NCBI GenBank assembly: GCA_900108205.1
Contig: FNUU01000006.1
Span: forward strand, 1-64,000
Origin: Eubacterium ruminantium
GTDB taxonomy: Bacteria; Bacillota; Clostridia; Lachnospirales; Lachnospiraceae
Reading direction: 5' to 3'
Length of the DNA: 64,000 nucleotides
Both the position numbers and the translations under genes were made by a program. The notes beneath the pieces are model-generated. The model was not told where the DNA came from, searched no databases, and worked only from the letters and a program-made list of their open reading frames with translations. Of this stretch, positions 43,489-52,020 are shown piece after piece. Numbering within the stretch: the first letter of the stretch is position 1; the number at the start of each line of letters is the position of its first letter.

Positions 43489-45846
43489 ATGATCAAATTA
43501 GTTAAATCAAATATCAGAAAAGACAGAGCGGTATTTACAGCGTTCCTTATGATCATCATTTTGTCAACACTATTGCTGAGTATTGGCCTTTTTATGAAAA
43601 AATATGATGCTCAGTATGATGAGAAGAAAGAAAGGGCAGGCATCGGCGATGTAGAGCTTTTTGCAACAGGGAATAGTGATGAAGTGTCTGAAGTGATTAA
43701 TGGTATTTCGGATGTTAAGGAATATCGATTATCGGACATAATTCGTTCGGAGGAAGCTTCTCTTTCTTCTGAAGAAAGAAAATATGAAGAGAGCAGATCA
43801 GATGTGGTCCTCCACTCTGTTGAGAGTGTACATATAAGTCACTGCAAATTTATGGAGAGAGATGATTCTTTTCCCGGACCGAAGGTATATCTTAATCTGT
43901 ATTTTGCATCCTCAAATGGTTTTAAGCCGGGAGATAAGATTACCATAGAAGTGCCGGCGCTTGAAACGAAGGAATACACGGTTGCAGGAATCTATGAGGA
44001 CGTTCAGCAAGGCAACACCTTCTCATGGTGCTCGGTAGCACTTGATCCGGATTCCTTCAAAGCACAGCGGAAGCTTGCAGAGGATGCTGCAAAGCTTGAT
44101 ATAGCTTATATCGCTCAGACAGAAATAGTTGTATCCTTCGTGCAGGGCGTGATTCATGATGATGGACTCCAGACAATCATCAGTGCACTCTACGAAAAGA
44201 ATATTCCGACATATGGATTCACTATCAAGCTGGCTAAGGCAGGTTATGTAAGTGTAACAAATATACTTGCTGCCTTTACAACAGTATTTGCTCTTGTGGC
44301 AATGATCGTATGCTTTGTAATGATCATATTTACTATTAATAACAACATTGACAGGGATGTCCGAAATATAGGAGCACTCAGAGCTGTAGGACATACCAAC
44401 AGACAGATCCATGCGGCACTTCTCTTGGAATATCTTGTGATAGGAACTGCCGGATGCTGCACAGGAACAGCGCTTGCATATATCGTGATGCCGGTGCTCG
44501 ATAAGGGATTAATGCGTTCGGTAACAGGAATGTATTGGGAGAATAAAATCTATCCGCTTATGAATATCGTGGTGCTCGTAGGACTGCTTATTGCAATGTC
44601 ACTGGTTGTGTTTCTGACAACACGCAGGATCAGAAACCTTCATCCGGCAACAGCTCTTCGTTTCGGACTTCAGTCAAACAGCTTCAAGAAGAATCCGCTT
44701 CCGCTTGCTACAACAAAGGGTAAGCTTAATCCTCTTCTTGCAGCAAAGAGTATGCTTCAGAATAAGGTTCAGAATCTTATCGTAGCAGGTGTAGTGGTAG
44801 TTGTAGCTTTCATGACTATATTTTCAGGAATCCTTTTATACAATACTCGTGTGGATATATCAAAATTCCAGACGATAGTAGAGGGCGATGTTCCTGATGG
44901 AGTTGTAATGGTAAATACAACCGATGAGGCCGAGATAAGCAGCATCCGCGAGGATATTGCTAAGATACCGGGAGTATCTGAAGCATATGGCTACGAATGG
45001 CATAATATCAGCGTTGAGGGCAAGGCTACCTATGCTTTCTATACGGATCATCCGGAGTATCTGCAGTGTGGAGTTTACGAGGGACAGATGTTCCGGGAGG
45101 CAAATGAAGCTGTTATCGGAAGACTTCTTGCCGAAAAGCTGGATGTTAAGATTGGTGATGAGATAGAAATAGAATGCGCCGGAAATAAGGCACGCTTCAT
45201 CGTTACAGGTTATCAGCAGTCTGTTATAAATATGGGCGAACGTGTATTTATAAGTGCTGAAGGACTGAAGAGACTGGGCCTTCAGCCGGAATTCAGCGGT
45301 GTCAGGATCCGTGTCGAGGATGCGACAGAGGAGGCGGTGGATGATGTTCTTTCACAGGCAAAGGAGGTTCTTGGCGAAAGCTGTACAGGAGTCGATAATG
45401 TATACCGTTATCAGAGGAGTGGAGATAACCTGATCATGTTTGCGGCAACACTGCTGATACTTCTGCTGATATTTGTAAATATCGGAATCATCTTCCTTGT
45501 TATCAAGCTTCTCCTGAAGACTGTATTTATCAGGAAGGAGAAGGAGTTTGGTATCAAGAAGGCAGTCGGTTTCACAAGCCGTCAGCTGAGACTTCAGCTC
45601 GCGCTTTCACTCTTCCCGGTAAGCTTTATCGCTTCAATAGGTGGAGCAATACTTGGATTCCTGTTGGTTAACCCATTGCTCTCAGCAGTGCTGAGTGGTT
45701 TTGGTATAGCCAGTGCTGATTTTCTTCTGGCACCTGCGCTGATATTTATAACAGTTGCTGTGGTCGGAGTTTTAGTTTTCGGAATGACCTATCTGATGTC
45801 AGGAAGAATGAAGAAGATTTCTGCATACCAGCTTATGCAGGAATAA
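43489..45846 (+). CDS. ABC transporter permease, FtsX-type
   Basis: 785 residues. First transmembrane segment about 17-36, then a large extracytoplasmic domain (about 37-258), three segments (about 259-375), a second pair around 425-450, another extracytoplasmic domain (about 455-645), and a final bundle (about 648-780). Two FtsX regions carry NIGALRAVGHTNRQIH (about 292) and EFGIKKAVGFTSRQL (about 685), the ATPase coupling helices. This is the duplicated MacB-like layout, not the ten-helix BceB layout. Strong terminator downstream. Confidence 0.92.
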   Translation: MIKLVKSNIRKDRAVFTAFLMIIILSTLLLSIGLFMKKYDAQYDEKKERAGIGDVELFATGNSDEVSEVINGISDVKEYRLSDIIRSEEASLSSEERKYEESRSDVVLHSVESVHISHCKFMERDDSFPGPKVYLNLYFASSNGFKPGDKITIEVPALETKEYTVAGIYEDVQQGNTFSWCSVALDPDSFKAQRKLAEDAAKLDIAYIAQTEIVVSFVQGVIHDDGLQTIISALYEKNIPTYGFTIKLAKAGYVSVTNILAAFTTVFALVAMIVCFVMIIFTINNNIDRDVRNIGALRAVGHTNRQIHAALLLEYLVIGTAGCCTGTALAYIVMPVLDKGLMRSVTGMYWENKIYPLMNIVVLVGLLIAMSLVVFLTTRRIRNLHPATALRFGLQSNSFKKNPLPLATTKGKLNPLLAAKSMLQNKVQNLIVAGVVVVVAFMTIFSGILLYNTRVDISKFQTIVEGDVPDGVVMVNTTDEAEISSIREDIAKIPGVSEAYGYEWHNISVEGKATYAFYTDHPEYLQCGVYEGQMFREANEAVIGRLLAEKLDVKIGDEIEIECAGNKARFIVTGYQQSVINMGERVFISAEGLKRLGLQPEFSGVRIRVEDATEEAVDDVLSQAKEVLGESCTGVDNVYRYQRSGDNLIMFAATLLILLLIFVNIGIIFLVIKLLLKTVFIRKEKEFGIKKAVGFTSRQLRLQLALSLFPVSFIASIGGAILGFLLVNPLLSAVLSGFGIASADFLLAPALIFITVAVVGVLVFGMTYLMSGRMKKISAYQLMQE

Positions 45847-45864
45847 AAAGAAAAAATGACATAT

Positions 45865-45902
45865 GAGCCACTGTGAGAATACTTACAGTGGCTTATTTTT
45901 TT
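45865..45902 (+). terminator. Terminator of the ABC permease gene
   Basis: AGCCACTGT (45866-45874) pairs with ACAGTGGCT (45885-45893), then TATTTTTTT. Confidence 0.92.
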
Positions 45903-46028
45903 GCCGTTAATTCTGTCTGAGTCGGAGTGCAATCTTCGGCAGGGGTAAACGCTCTGCGAGGATATGTACGGATTCAGACAGGGATTTGGCACCAGTATCT
46001 TCCGTTTAATGAATATATGTATAAGTAA

Positions 46029-46073
46029 ATGTATAAAAATGCATAATATACACCAATAAATGTATATTATGCA
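46029..46073. promoter_or_regulatory. Candidate ArgR operators upstream of argC
   Basis: ATGTATAAAAATGCAT (46029-46044) and TGTATATTATGCA (46061-46073), 28 bp or more upstream of the -35. The first is nearly the same as the motif before argG at 33598-33613. The related phrase ATGAATATATGTATAAG precedes them. ArgR binding is inferred. Confidence 0.5.
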
Positions 46074-46100
46074 AAAAATAATGAATAATAAATAAAATGC

Positions 46101-46129
46101 TTGCATATTTAAAACTATGAGACTATAAT
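46101..46129 (+). promoter_or_regulatory. Promoter of argC
   Basis: TTGCAT (46101-46106), 17-bp spacer, TATAAT (46124-46129); leader about 105 nt. Confidence 0.8.
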
Positions 46130-46240
46130 CGGTTTCATGTATTCTTACGTTTATCCGGCATATGGATAAAGGATGCATATTTGATGTTTAAAATGATTAC
46201 AAATGAATTCTAATGCATTATAAGATAAGGAGATAAATAA

Positions 46241-47347
46241 ATGATCAAAGCGGGAATAATAGGTTCAACAGGTTATGCAGGCCAGGAACTGGTAAGAATA
46301 CTTCTTGGTCACAAGGATGCTGAGATAGTCTGGTTTGGTTCACACAGCTATGTGGATAAGGACTACAGCGAAGTTTACGGAAATATGTTTAATATTGTAG
46401 ATGCAAAATGTCTCGATGACAATCTGGATGAGCTTTCAAAGCAGGCGGATGTCATTTTCACGGCAACTCCACAGGGATACCTTGCGGGAGTAATAAATGA
46501 CGATATTCTGAACAATTCCAAGGTTATCGATCTTTCTGCAGATTTCAGACTTAAGGATACAGATGTATATGAAAAATGGTATAAGATAGAGCATCAGGCT
46601 AAGCAGTATATCGGAGAAGCGGTATACGGCCTTTGCGAGCTTAACAGAGAAAGCATCAAGGGAGCAAGACTTATAGCAAATCCGGGATGCTATACAACAA
46701 CTTCAATTCTTTCGCTTTATCCGCTTGTAAGAGAGCATATGATCGATGTTGAGACAATCGTAGTTGATGCAAAATCCGGTACTTCAGGCGCCGGCAGAAG
46801 CGCAAAGCTTGCAAATCTTTACTGTGAAGTAAATGAAAGCATTAAGGCTTACGGTGTAACAACACACAGACATACTCCTGAGATTGAAGAGCAGCTTGGA
46901 TATGCATTTAATGCAGGCGAGAAGACAGACCTTTTTACAGTAGGTCAGAAGGCTCTTTCTGCCGGCAATCCGGGAGGAAATCCGCTTCTTATCAATTTCA
47001 CACCTCACCTCGTTCCGATGAACAGAGGAATCCTTGCTACATGTTATGCAAAACTCAGTGGTAAATATACTTACGACGATGTAAAGGCAGCTTATGATAA
47101 GTACTATAAGGATGAGCAGTTCATCAGAGTGCTTAAGAAGGGGGTTATGCCTGAAACAAGATGGGTTGAGGGCAGCAATTATGTTGATATCAATTTTGTG
47201 ATCGATGAGAGAACAGGACGTATAGTAGTATGCGGAGCACTTGATAACATGGTCAAGGGTGCAGCAGGACAGGCTGTTCAGAATATGAACCTTATATTCG
47301 GTCTTCCGGAAAATGAAGGTCTTCTGATGCCTCCTGTATTTCCATAG
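46241..47347 (+). CDS. argC: N-acetyl-gamma-glutamyl-phosphate reductase
   Basis: 368 residues; third step of arginine synthesis, NADPH-dependent. GSTGYAGQELVR (8-19) is the dinucleotide site, Cys150 in ANPGCYTT the active-site thiol, and KSGTSGAGRSAK (about 173-184) and PHLVPMNRGI are family hallmarks. Length is slightly above the common 345 because of a loop around 227-250. The start follows AAGGAGATAAATA. argJ follows after 86 bp, probably on the same transcript. Confidence 0.97.
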   Translation: MIKAGIIGSTGYAGQELVRILLGHKDAEIVWFGSHSYVDKDYSEVYGNMFNIVDAKCLDDNLDELSKQADVIFTATPQGYLAGVINDDILNNSKVIDLSADFRLKDTDVYEKWYKIEHQAKQYIGEAVYGLCELNRESIKGARLIANPGCYTTTSILSLYPLVREHMIDVETIVVDAKSGTSGAGRSAKLANLYCEVNESIKAYGVTTHRHTPEIEEQLGYAFNAGEKTDLFTVGQKALSAGNPGGNPLLINFTPHLVPMNRGILATCYAKLSGKYTYDDVKAAYDKYYKDEQFIRVLKKGVMPETRWVEGSNYVDINFVIDERTGRIVVCGALDNMVKGAAGQAVQNMNLIFGLPENEGLLMPPVFP

Positions 47348-47433
47348 GATCATAAGTCGACAGTTTATATATAGATTATTGATTGAATAAATAGCCGGAA
47401 GAGCTTTTCTGTAGAAATGGAGGAACAGATAAT

Positions 47434-48666
47434 ATGTCATTTCAGATTATTTCAGGCGGTGTTACAGCTGCAAAAGGATATAAATGTGCCAGTACAAGAG
47501 TTGGCATTAAACCAAAGGGAACCAACAGAGATCTTACTCTTATAGTAAGTGAAGTTCCTGCAGTATGCGTGGGAACATTTACAAGGAACCTTGTCAAGGC
47601 GGCTCCTGTAAAATGGGATATGAATATTGCATATAATGTAAAGACTGCTCAGGCAGTGATCGTAAATACAGGTATAGCAAATGCGGCAACCGGTGAAGAG
47701 GGACTTAAGAGCTGTGCTGCAGAAGCTGAGAAGGTCGGAGCAGTTCTCGGTATTCCGAGTGAGACGGTTCTTACAGCTTCAACAGGAGTTATCGGACCGC
47801 AGATTCCTGTAGACAAGATATGCGGAGGCGTTGAGGAACTGGTTTCAAAGCTTTCCGACAGCGCTGAGGAAGCTCATGAGGCAGCGAAGGCTATTATGAC
47901 AACTGATACACAGCCAAAGGAGATTTCGGTAAGTTTTGAAATCGGTGGTAAAACCTGTACCATCGGTGCTATGTGCAAGGGCTCGGGAATGATCCATCCA
48001 AATATGGGAACAATGCTTGGATTTATCATGTCTGATGTTAAGATTGAGCACAGCATTGCGCTTAAAACTCTCAGAGAAGTAATTGATGATACCTTTAACA
48101 TGGTATCGGTTGATGGAGATACATCAACAAATGATACAGTAATGCTCCTTGCAAATGGTCTTGCAGAGAATCCTGAGATCACAGGCGAAGGCGCAGATCT
48201 GGATACATTTAAGGAAGCTCTCAGAGCAGTAGCTGAATTCCTGGCAAAGAATATTGCTAAGGATGGAGAAGGTGCAACCAGACTCTTTACCTGTCATGTA
48301 ACAGGTGCTAAGGATGAGAAGAATGCAAGGATACTTGCTAAGTCGGTTATTACTTCAAATCTGACAAAGGCGGCAATCTTTGGAATGGATGCCAACTGCG
48401 GAAGACTTTTCTGCGCTATGGGTTATTCCGGAGCAGAATTTGATCCGGAGCATACAGATATTATCCTCAGCAGCAAGAATGGTTCTATCAAGCTTGTAGA
48501 AAACGGTATGCTTATCGATTTCTCTGAAGAAGAAGCTTTATCTGTGCTTCAGCCGGATGAGATCACAGCCGACTGTATACTTCAGGAAGGCGACGGAGAA
48601 GCTACAGCATGGGGCTGCGATCTGACATATGATTACGTTAAGATCAATGCAGACTACAGATCATGA
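47434..48666 (+). CDS. argJ: Bifunctional ornithine acetyltransferase / N-acetylglutamate synthase
   Basis: 410 residues. ArgJ recycles acetyl groups and, in bifunctional forms, also makes N-acetylglutamate. Motifs KGSGMIHPNMGTML (183-196) and KDGEGATRL (about 276-284) are present. The precursor cuts itself before Thr193; the residue before it is Gly where Ala is more usual. Presence of argJ without argA or argE here fits the cyclic pathway. AATGGAGGAACAG precedes the start. The stop codon is the first element of a tandem 117-bp repeat array that separates argJ from argB. Confidence 0.97.
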   Translation: MSFQIISGGVTAAKGYKCASTRVGIKPKGTNRDLTLIVSEVPAVCVGTFTRNLVKAAPVKWDMNIAYNVKTAQAVIVNTGIANAATGEEGLKSCAAEAEKVGAVLGIPSETVLTASTGVIGPQIPVDKICGGVEELVSKLSDSAEEAHEAAKAIMTTDTQPKEISVSFEIGGKTCTIGAMCKGSGMIHPNMGTMLGFIMSDVKIEHSIALKTLREVIDDTFNMVSVDGDTSTNDTVMLLANGLAENPEITGEGADLDTFKEALRAVAEFLAKNIAKDGEGATRLFTCHVTGAKDEKNARILAKSVITSNLTKAAIFGMDANCGRLFCAMGYSGAEFDPEHTDIILSSKNGSIKLVENGMLIDFSEEEALSVLQPDEITADCILQEGDGEATAWGCDLTYDYVKINADYRS

Positions 48667-48956
48667 GGGACTTTAGTCCCGCAGGATTATGAGGAGCGGT
48701 TTTTGCTTCTCATAATGTAACTTATCAGAAGAAAAACAAGCACGAGTGAAACGAGTATTTGTTTTTCTTGATAAGTTACCGGAGGGACTTTAGTCCCGCA
48801 GGATTATGAGATGCGGTTTTTGCTTCTCATAATGTAACTTATCATAAGAAAAACAAGCACAAGTGAAACGAGTATTTGTTTTTCTTGATAAGTTACCGGA
48901 GGGACTTTAGTCCCGCAGGATTATGAGATGCGGTTTTTGCTTCTCATAATGTGATA
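48664..48956 (+). repeat. Tandem 117-bp three-hairpin repeats (2.5 copies) between argJ and argB
   Basis: Copies begin at 48664, 48781 and 48898. Each unit has hairpin 1 (perfect palindrome GGGACTTTAGTCCC), hairpin 2 (ATTATGAG with CTCATAAT) and hairpin 3 (GTAACTTATCA with TGATAAGTTAC, inner GAAAAACAA with TTGTTTTTC). Full units differ at very few positions. The last copy stops after hairpin 2. Confidence 0.93.
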
Positions 48957-49066
48957 AATGTATGTTGATACAGTACATATAAAGTGTTAAAGTATGAAGG
49001 AAGGATTATAAGAAAATGATCTACAGATATGAACAGGAATTAGAATTAAATTCGGAGGATAATAAA

Positions 49067-49954
49067 ATGGTAAGTAATGATTCTTTGGATAAGGTTCTTG
49101 CAAAAGCTCAGACACTGAGCGAGGCGCTTCCATATATCCAGCGTTTCAATGGAAGTACTATTGTAGTTAAGTATGGCGGAAGTGCCATGCTTGATGAAAA
49201 CCTTAAATATAATGTCATTAAGGACGTTGCACTCCTTAAGCTTATCGGTCTTAAGCCTATCATCGTTCACGGCGGTGGTAAGGAGATCAACAAATGGCTT
49301 GGAAAGATCAATAAGCAGTCTGAATTCGTAAATGGTCTTCGTGTTACGGATGAAGAAACCCTTGAAGTAGCAGAAATGGTACTTAATAAAGTAAATAAGA
49401 GTCTGGTTGCCATGATGACTCAGCTTGGTCTTAAGGCTGTTGGTATCAGCGGTAAGGACGCAGGCCTTCTCCAGACACATAAGAAGTTTTCTGATGGTAA
49501 GGATATCGGTTTTGTAGGTGAAGTTACTTCTTCAGATACAACGATACTTGATACACTTATCCGTGATGATTTCATCCCTGTTATAGCACCTATAGGACTT
49601 GGAGATGATTTCCATGGATATAATATAAATGCTGACGACTGCGCATGCGCCATAGCTTCAGCGGTAAATGCCGAGAAGCTTGTATTCCTTACAGATATTG
49701 AAGGTGTATTTGTTGATCCGAGTGATAAGAAGACTCTTGTATCCGAGATGAATGTTGCGGAAGCAGAGGAGTTTATCGAGAAAGGTGTCGTAGGCGGCGG
49801 TATGATGCCAAAGCTTAAGAACTGTATCGAAGCTCTGAAGAACGGCGTTTCAAGAGTCCACATCCTTGACGGACGTGTTGAACATTGTCTCTTACTTGAG
49901 TTCTTTACCGAAAAAGGTATCGGTACAGCTATTCTTAAGGATCCGTTATTCTAA
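49067..49954 (+). CDS. argB: Acetylglutamate kinase
   Basis: 295 residues from the ATG at 49067, which matches the usual length and has GGAGG 8 bases upstream. An in-frame ATG at 49016 also has AAGGAAGG upstream and would add 17 residues. It phosphorylates N-acetylglutamate. VKYGGSAM (about 29-36), [13 protein letters not shown] (about 63-75) and [15 protein letters not shown] (about 187) are the family motifs. The N-terminal helix is of the type seen in arginine-sensitive, hexameric NAGKs, so feedback inhibition is plausible. Confidence 0.96.
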   Translation: MVSNDSLDKVLAKAQTLSEALPYIQRFNGSTIVVKYGGSAMLDENLKYNVIKDVALLKLIGLKPIIVHGGGKEINKWLGKINKQSEFVNGLRVTDEETLEVAEMVLNKVNKSLVAMMTQLGLKAVGISGKDAGLLQTHKKFSDGKDIGFVGEVTSSDTTILDTLIRDDFIPVIAPIGLGDDFHGYNINADDCACAIASAVNAEKLVFLTDIEGVFVDPSDKKTLVSEMNVAEAEEFIEKGVVGGGMMPKLKNCIEALKNGVSRVHILDGRVEHCLLLEFFTEKGIGTAILKDPLF

Positions 49955-49974
49955 GAAACGTAAATGGCCTTTCG

Positions 49975-50020
49975 GGGATCATATATCTTAATATAAGGTA
50001 TATGGTCCCTTGATTTTATA
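49975..50020 (+). terminator. Terminator of argB
   Basis: GGGATCATATATC (49975-49987) pairs with GGTATATGGTCCC (49997-50009) over 13 bp with two wobbles, then TTGATTTT. Confidence 0.8.
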
Positions 50021-50240
50021 ATAAAAAAGGTACGGCAGATAATTGGAGAAGAAATCCATCGATCAATCTGAAGCTTATCGGTACTAGTGGAGAATATATA
50101 TTTTTAGATGGGCGACCACATATGATAAATGGATAAAAATTCACGAAAAATATTAAAATAGATATTGAATAAGTGTTACAAATTCGTTACAATAAACATG
50201 AATTCTGAGTATATCTTTTCCTGCGTTCAGATTATTTTTT

Positions 50241-50258
50241 GTTGTGTTAAAACACAAT
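50241..50258. promoter_or_regulatory. Inverted repeat just upstream of the comEA-like gene
   Basis: TTGTGTTAAAACACAA has 7-bp arms around AA, 13 bp before the ribosome site. Could be an operator; no other evidence. The rest of the 331-bp gap contains a direct repeat GTTACAA (50173, 50185) and no gene. Confidence 0.35.
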
Positions 50259-50285
50259 TAATGATTTGAAGGGGAGATGAGATAT

Positions 50286-50960
50286 ATGAGATATTTAAAT
50301 ATAGCGGCTTTATTTCTGATCATGTTTTTTTCATTCGGTGGATGCTCAGGCAAAAATGATGTGACAGTCATTGACAGTTACAGCCAAAACGAAAATCCGG
50401 AAGAGAATAAAGACAGCAGCACAGAACTTAGCCTAAACAGCGGGAAAACCGATACGCTGCAGGAGCCTCAATCGGAGGAAACGCAAAGTATTACTGAAGA
50501 TGACCGGAGTGATCGGTATATCCGGGTGTATATATGTGGTTCGGTTCAGGAGGAAGGGGTTTATTTCCTTCCGGAGGGAAGCATTATAAATGATGCTCTT
50601 CTGATGGCCGGCGGATACAGCAGTGATGCAAGACATGGAATCGTTAATCTTGCTGAAGAATTAGAGGACGGCATGAGGATATATTTTCCTTCCCGCGAGG
50701 AAGGCAGTGAGCTGATCGCAGAGCTTATCCAAAAGGATAACGTCAGCGAAACCACGAGCGGTGAACAGGGAAGAATCAATATAAATACAGCCGATAAAAA
50801 TGAATTAATGTCGCTGCCCGGGATTGGGGAAAGCAGAGCAGCGGATATAATTTCTTACAGAGAGAAAAATGGTGGTTTTAAAAGTATTGAGGAAATAAAA
50901 AATATTAGTGGTATTAAGGATAATATCTTTGATAAGATAAAAGATCTTATTACCATATAA
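50286..50960 (+). CDS. ComEA-like DNA-binding lipoprotein (SLBB and helix-hairpin-helix)
   Basis: 224 residues from the ATG at 50286; GGGGAG at 50271 is too close to the ATG at 50277. The signal peptide ends FGGC (Cys20). A Ser/Glu/Asn-rich linker (about 25-75) leads to an SLBB-type domain (about 77-140, IRVYICGSVQEEGVYFLPEG) and two helix-hairpin-helix motifs (about 160-223, INTADKNELMSLPGIGESRAADII). ComEA binds incoming DNA during natural transformation. Usual ComEA has a membrane anchor; this one seems lipid-anchored. No comEC is in the window. The orphan response regulator starts 13 bp later. Confidence 0.9.
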   Translation: MRYLNIAALFLIMFFSFGGCSGKNDVTVIDSYSQNENPEENKDSSTELSLNSGKTDTLQEPQSEETQSITEDDRSDRYIRVYICGSVQEEGVYFLPEGSIINDALLMAGGYSSDARHGIVNLAEELEDGMRIYFPSREEGSELIAELIQKDNVSETTSGEQGRININTADKNELMSLPGIGESRAADIISYREKNGGFKSIEEIKNISGIKDNIFDKIKDLITI

Positions 50961-50973
50961 AAGGGGAATAGCC

Positions 50974-51663
50974 ATGAAGAAGATACTTGTTGTTGATGAT
51001 GAAAAGCTTATAGTCAAGGGAATTCGCTACAGCTTAGAGCAGGATGATATGGAAGTAGATACTGCTTATGATGGCGAAGAGGCGATAAACAAAGCCAGAG
51101 AGAATTATTACGATATCATTTTGCTGGATATAATGCTTCCAAAGTTTACAGGACTTGAAGTGTGTCAGATGATCAGAGAGTTTTCTGATGTTCCTATCAT
51201 TATGCTTACTGCAAAGGGCGAAGATATGGATAAGATACTTGGCCTTGAGTACGGAGCGGATGATTATATAACAAAGCCTTTCAATATCCTTGAGGTTAAG
51301 GCGAGAATTAAGGCGATACTCAGACGTAATTCCAAGAATGAGGGACAGAAGAGTACAAAGGACAGCGTGATAGAGAAGAAGGGACTCAGACTTGAGCTTG
51401 ACAGCAGGAGAGTGTTCATCGATGGCAAGGAGGCAAGCCTTACCGCTAAGGAATTTGATCTTGTGCTACTTCTGGTTTCAAATCCGAATAAAGTATATTC
51501 AAGAGATGAACTGCTTCGCACCATCTGGGGTACAGCATATCCGGGAGATGCGAGAACAGTGGATGTTCATGTAAGACGACTTCGTGAGAAGATTGAAGAA
51601 CATCCTGCTGATCCAAAATACATCCACACAAAATGGGGTGTTGGATACTACTTTGCAGATTAA
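50974..51663 (+). CDS. OmpR/PhoB-family response regulator without adjacent kinase
   Basis: 229 residues. Receiver with Asp7/8 pair (VVDDE), phospho-acceptor Asp52 (IILLDIML), Thr in MLTAKGED and Lys in ITKPFN; winged helix at about 130-229 (EFDLVLLLVSNPNKVYSRDELLRTIWG). All residues for phosphorylation are intact. No histidine kinase lies next to it. It is probably co-transcribed with the comEA-like gene. Strong terminator follows. Confidence 0.95.
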   Translation: MKKILVVDDEKLIVKGIRYSLEQDDMEVDTAYDGEEAINKARENYYDIILLDIMLPKFTGLEVCQMIREFSDVPIIMLTAKGEDMDKILGLEYGADDYITKPFNILEVKARIKAILRRNSKNEGQKSTKDSVIEKKGLRLELDSRRVFIDGKEASLTAKEFDLVLLLVSNPNKVYSRDELLRTIWGTAYPGDARTVDVHVRRLREKIEEHPADPKYIHTKWGVGYYFAD

Positions 51664-51677
51664 TAAAAATACTACCA

Positions 51678-51706
51678 GCCCGGCAACCTGTGCCGGGCTT
51701 TTTTCT
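51678..51706 (+). terminator. Terminator of the response regulator gene
   Basis: GCCCGGCA (51678-51685), loop ACCTG, TGCCGGGC (51691-51698), then TTTTTT. Confidence 0.95.
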
Positions 51707-51709
51707 TTA

Positions 51710-51830
51710 ATAGGAAATGTGTGTCTTATATAAAAACGATCCGTTAAGGTTGCGCTTCGCGCAGAGAGTGTCGCAAGTGACACTCTTTGTTCCGGTAGGT
51801 ATGTCGAAAATACATGTGCCGAGAGATAGT
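51710..51830. repeat. Intergenic hairpins, including a copy shared with 56609
   Basis: TAATAGGAAA ... TTATATAAAAACG (51709-51738) resembles 56609-56642. It is followed by GCGCTTCGCGC and by AGAGTGTC-GCAAGT-GACACTCT (51754-51775). No gene is seen in the remaining gap up to 51960. Confidence 0.5.
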
Positions 51831-51960
51831 GTATAGAATTTAAAAACGTATGGTATGAGAAACGGCGCGGTATAAGAATTTGTGCGGTATGAGAAGCTGC
51901 GAGACATGAGGTAACCCATATTGGAGTATATAAGTCTTAGACAAATGACATAGAAAAATA

Positions 51961-51990
51961 TTGTCATACGAGCGTGTTTTAGCTTATAAT
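51961..51990 (+). promoter_or_regulatory. Promoter of the esterase-like/methyltransferase gene
   Basis: TTGTCA (51961-51966), 18-bp spacer, TATAAT (51985-51990). Confidence 0.65.
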
Positions 51991-52020
51991 AAGATGATAA
52001 TATTTTAGGAGCATTATAAG

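Noticed and set aside
42663-45846. Bacitracin-type BceAB transporter
   Set aside because: The permease has the duplicated MacB-like layout with two extracytoplasmic domains, not the BceB layout, so only a general peptide-related role is suggested.
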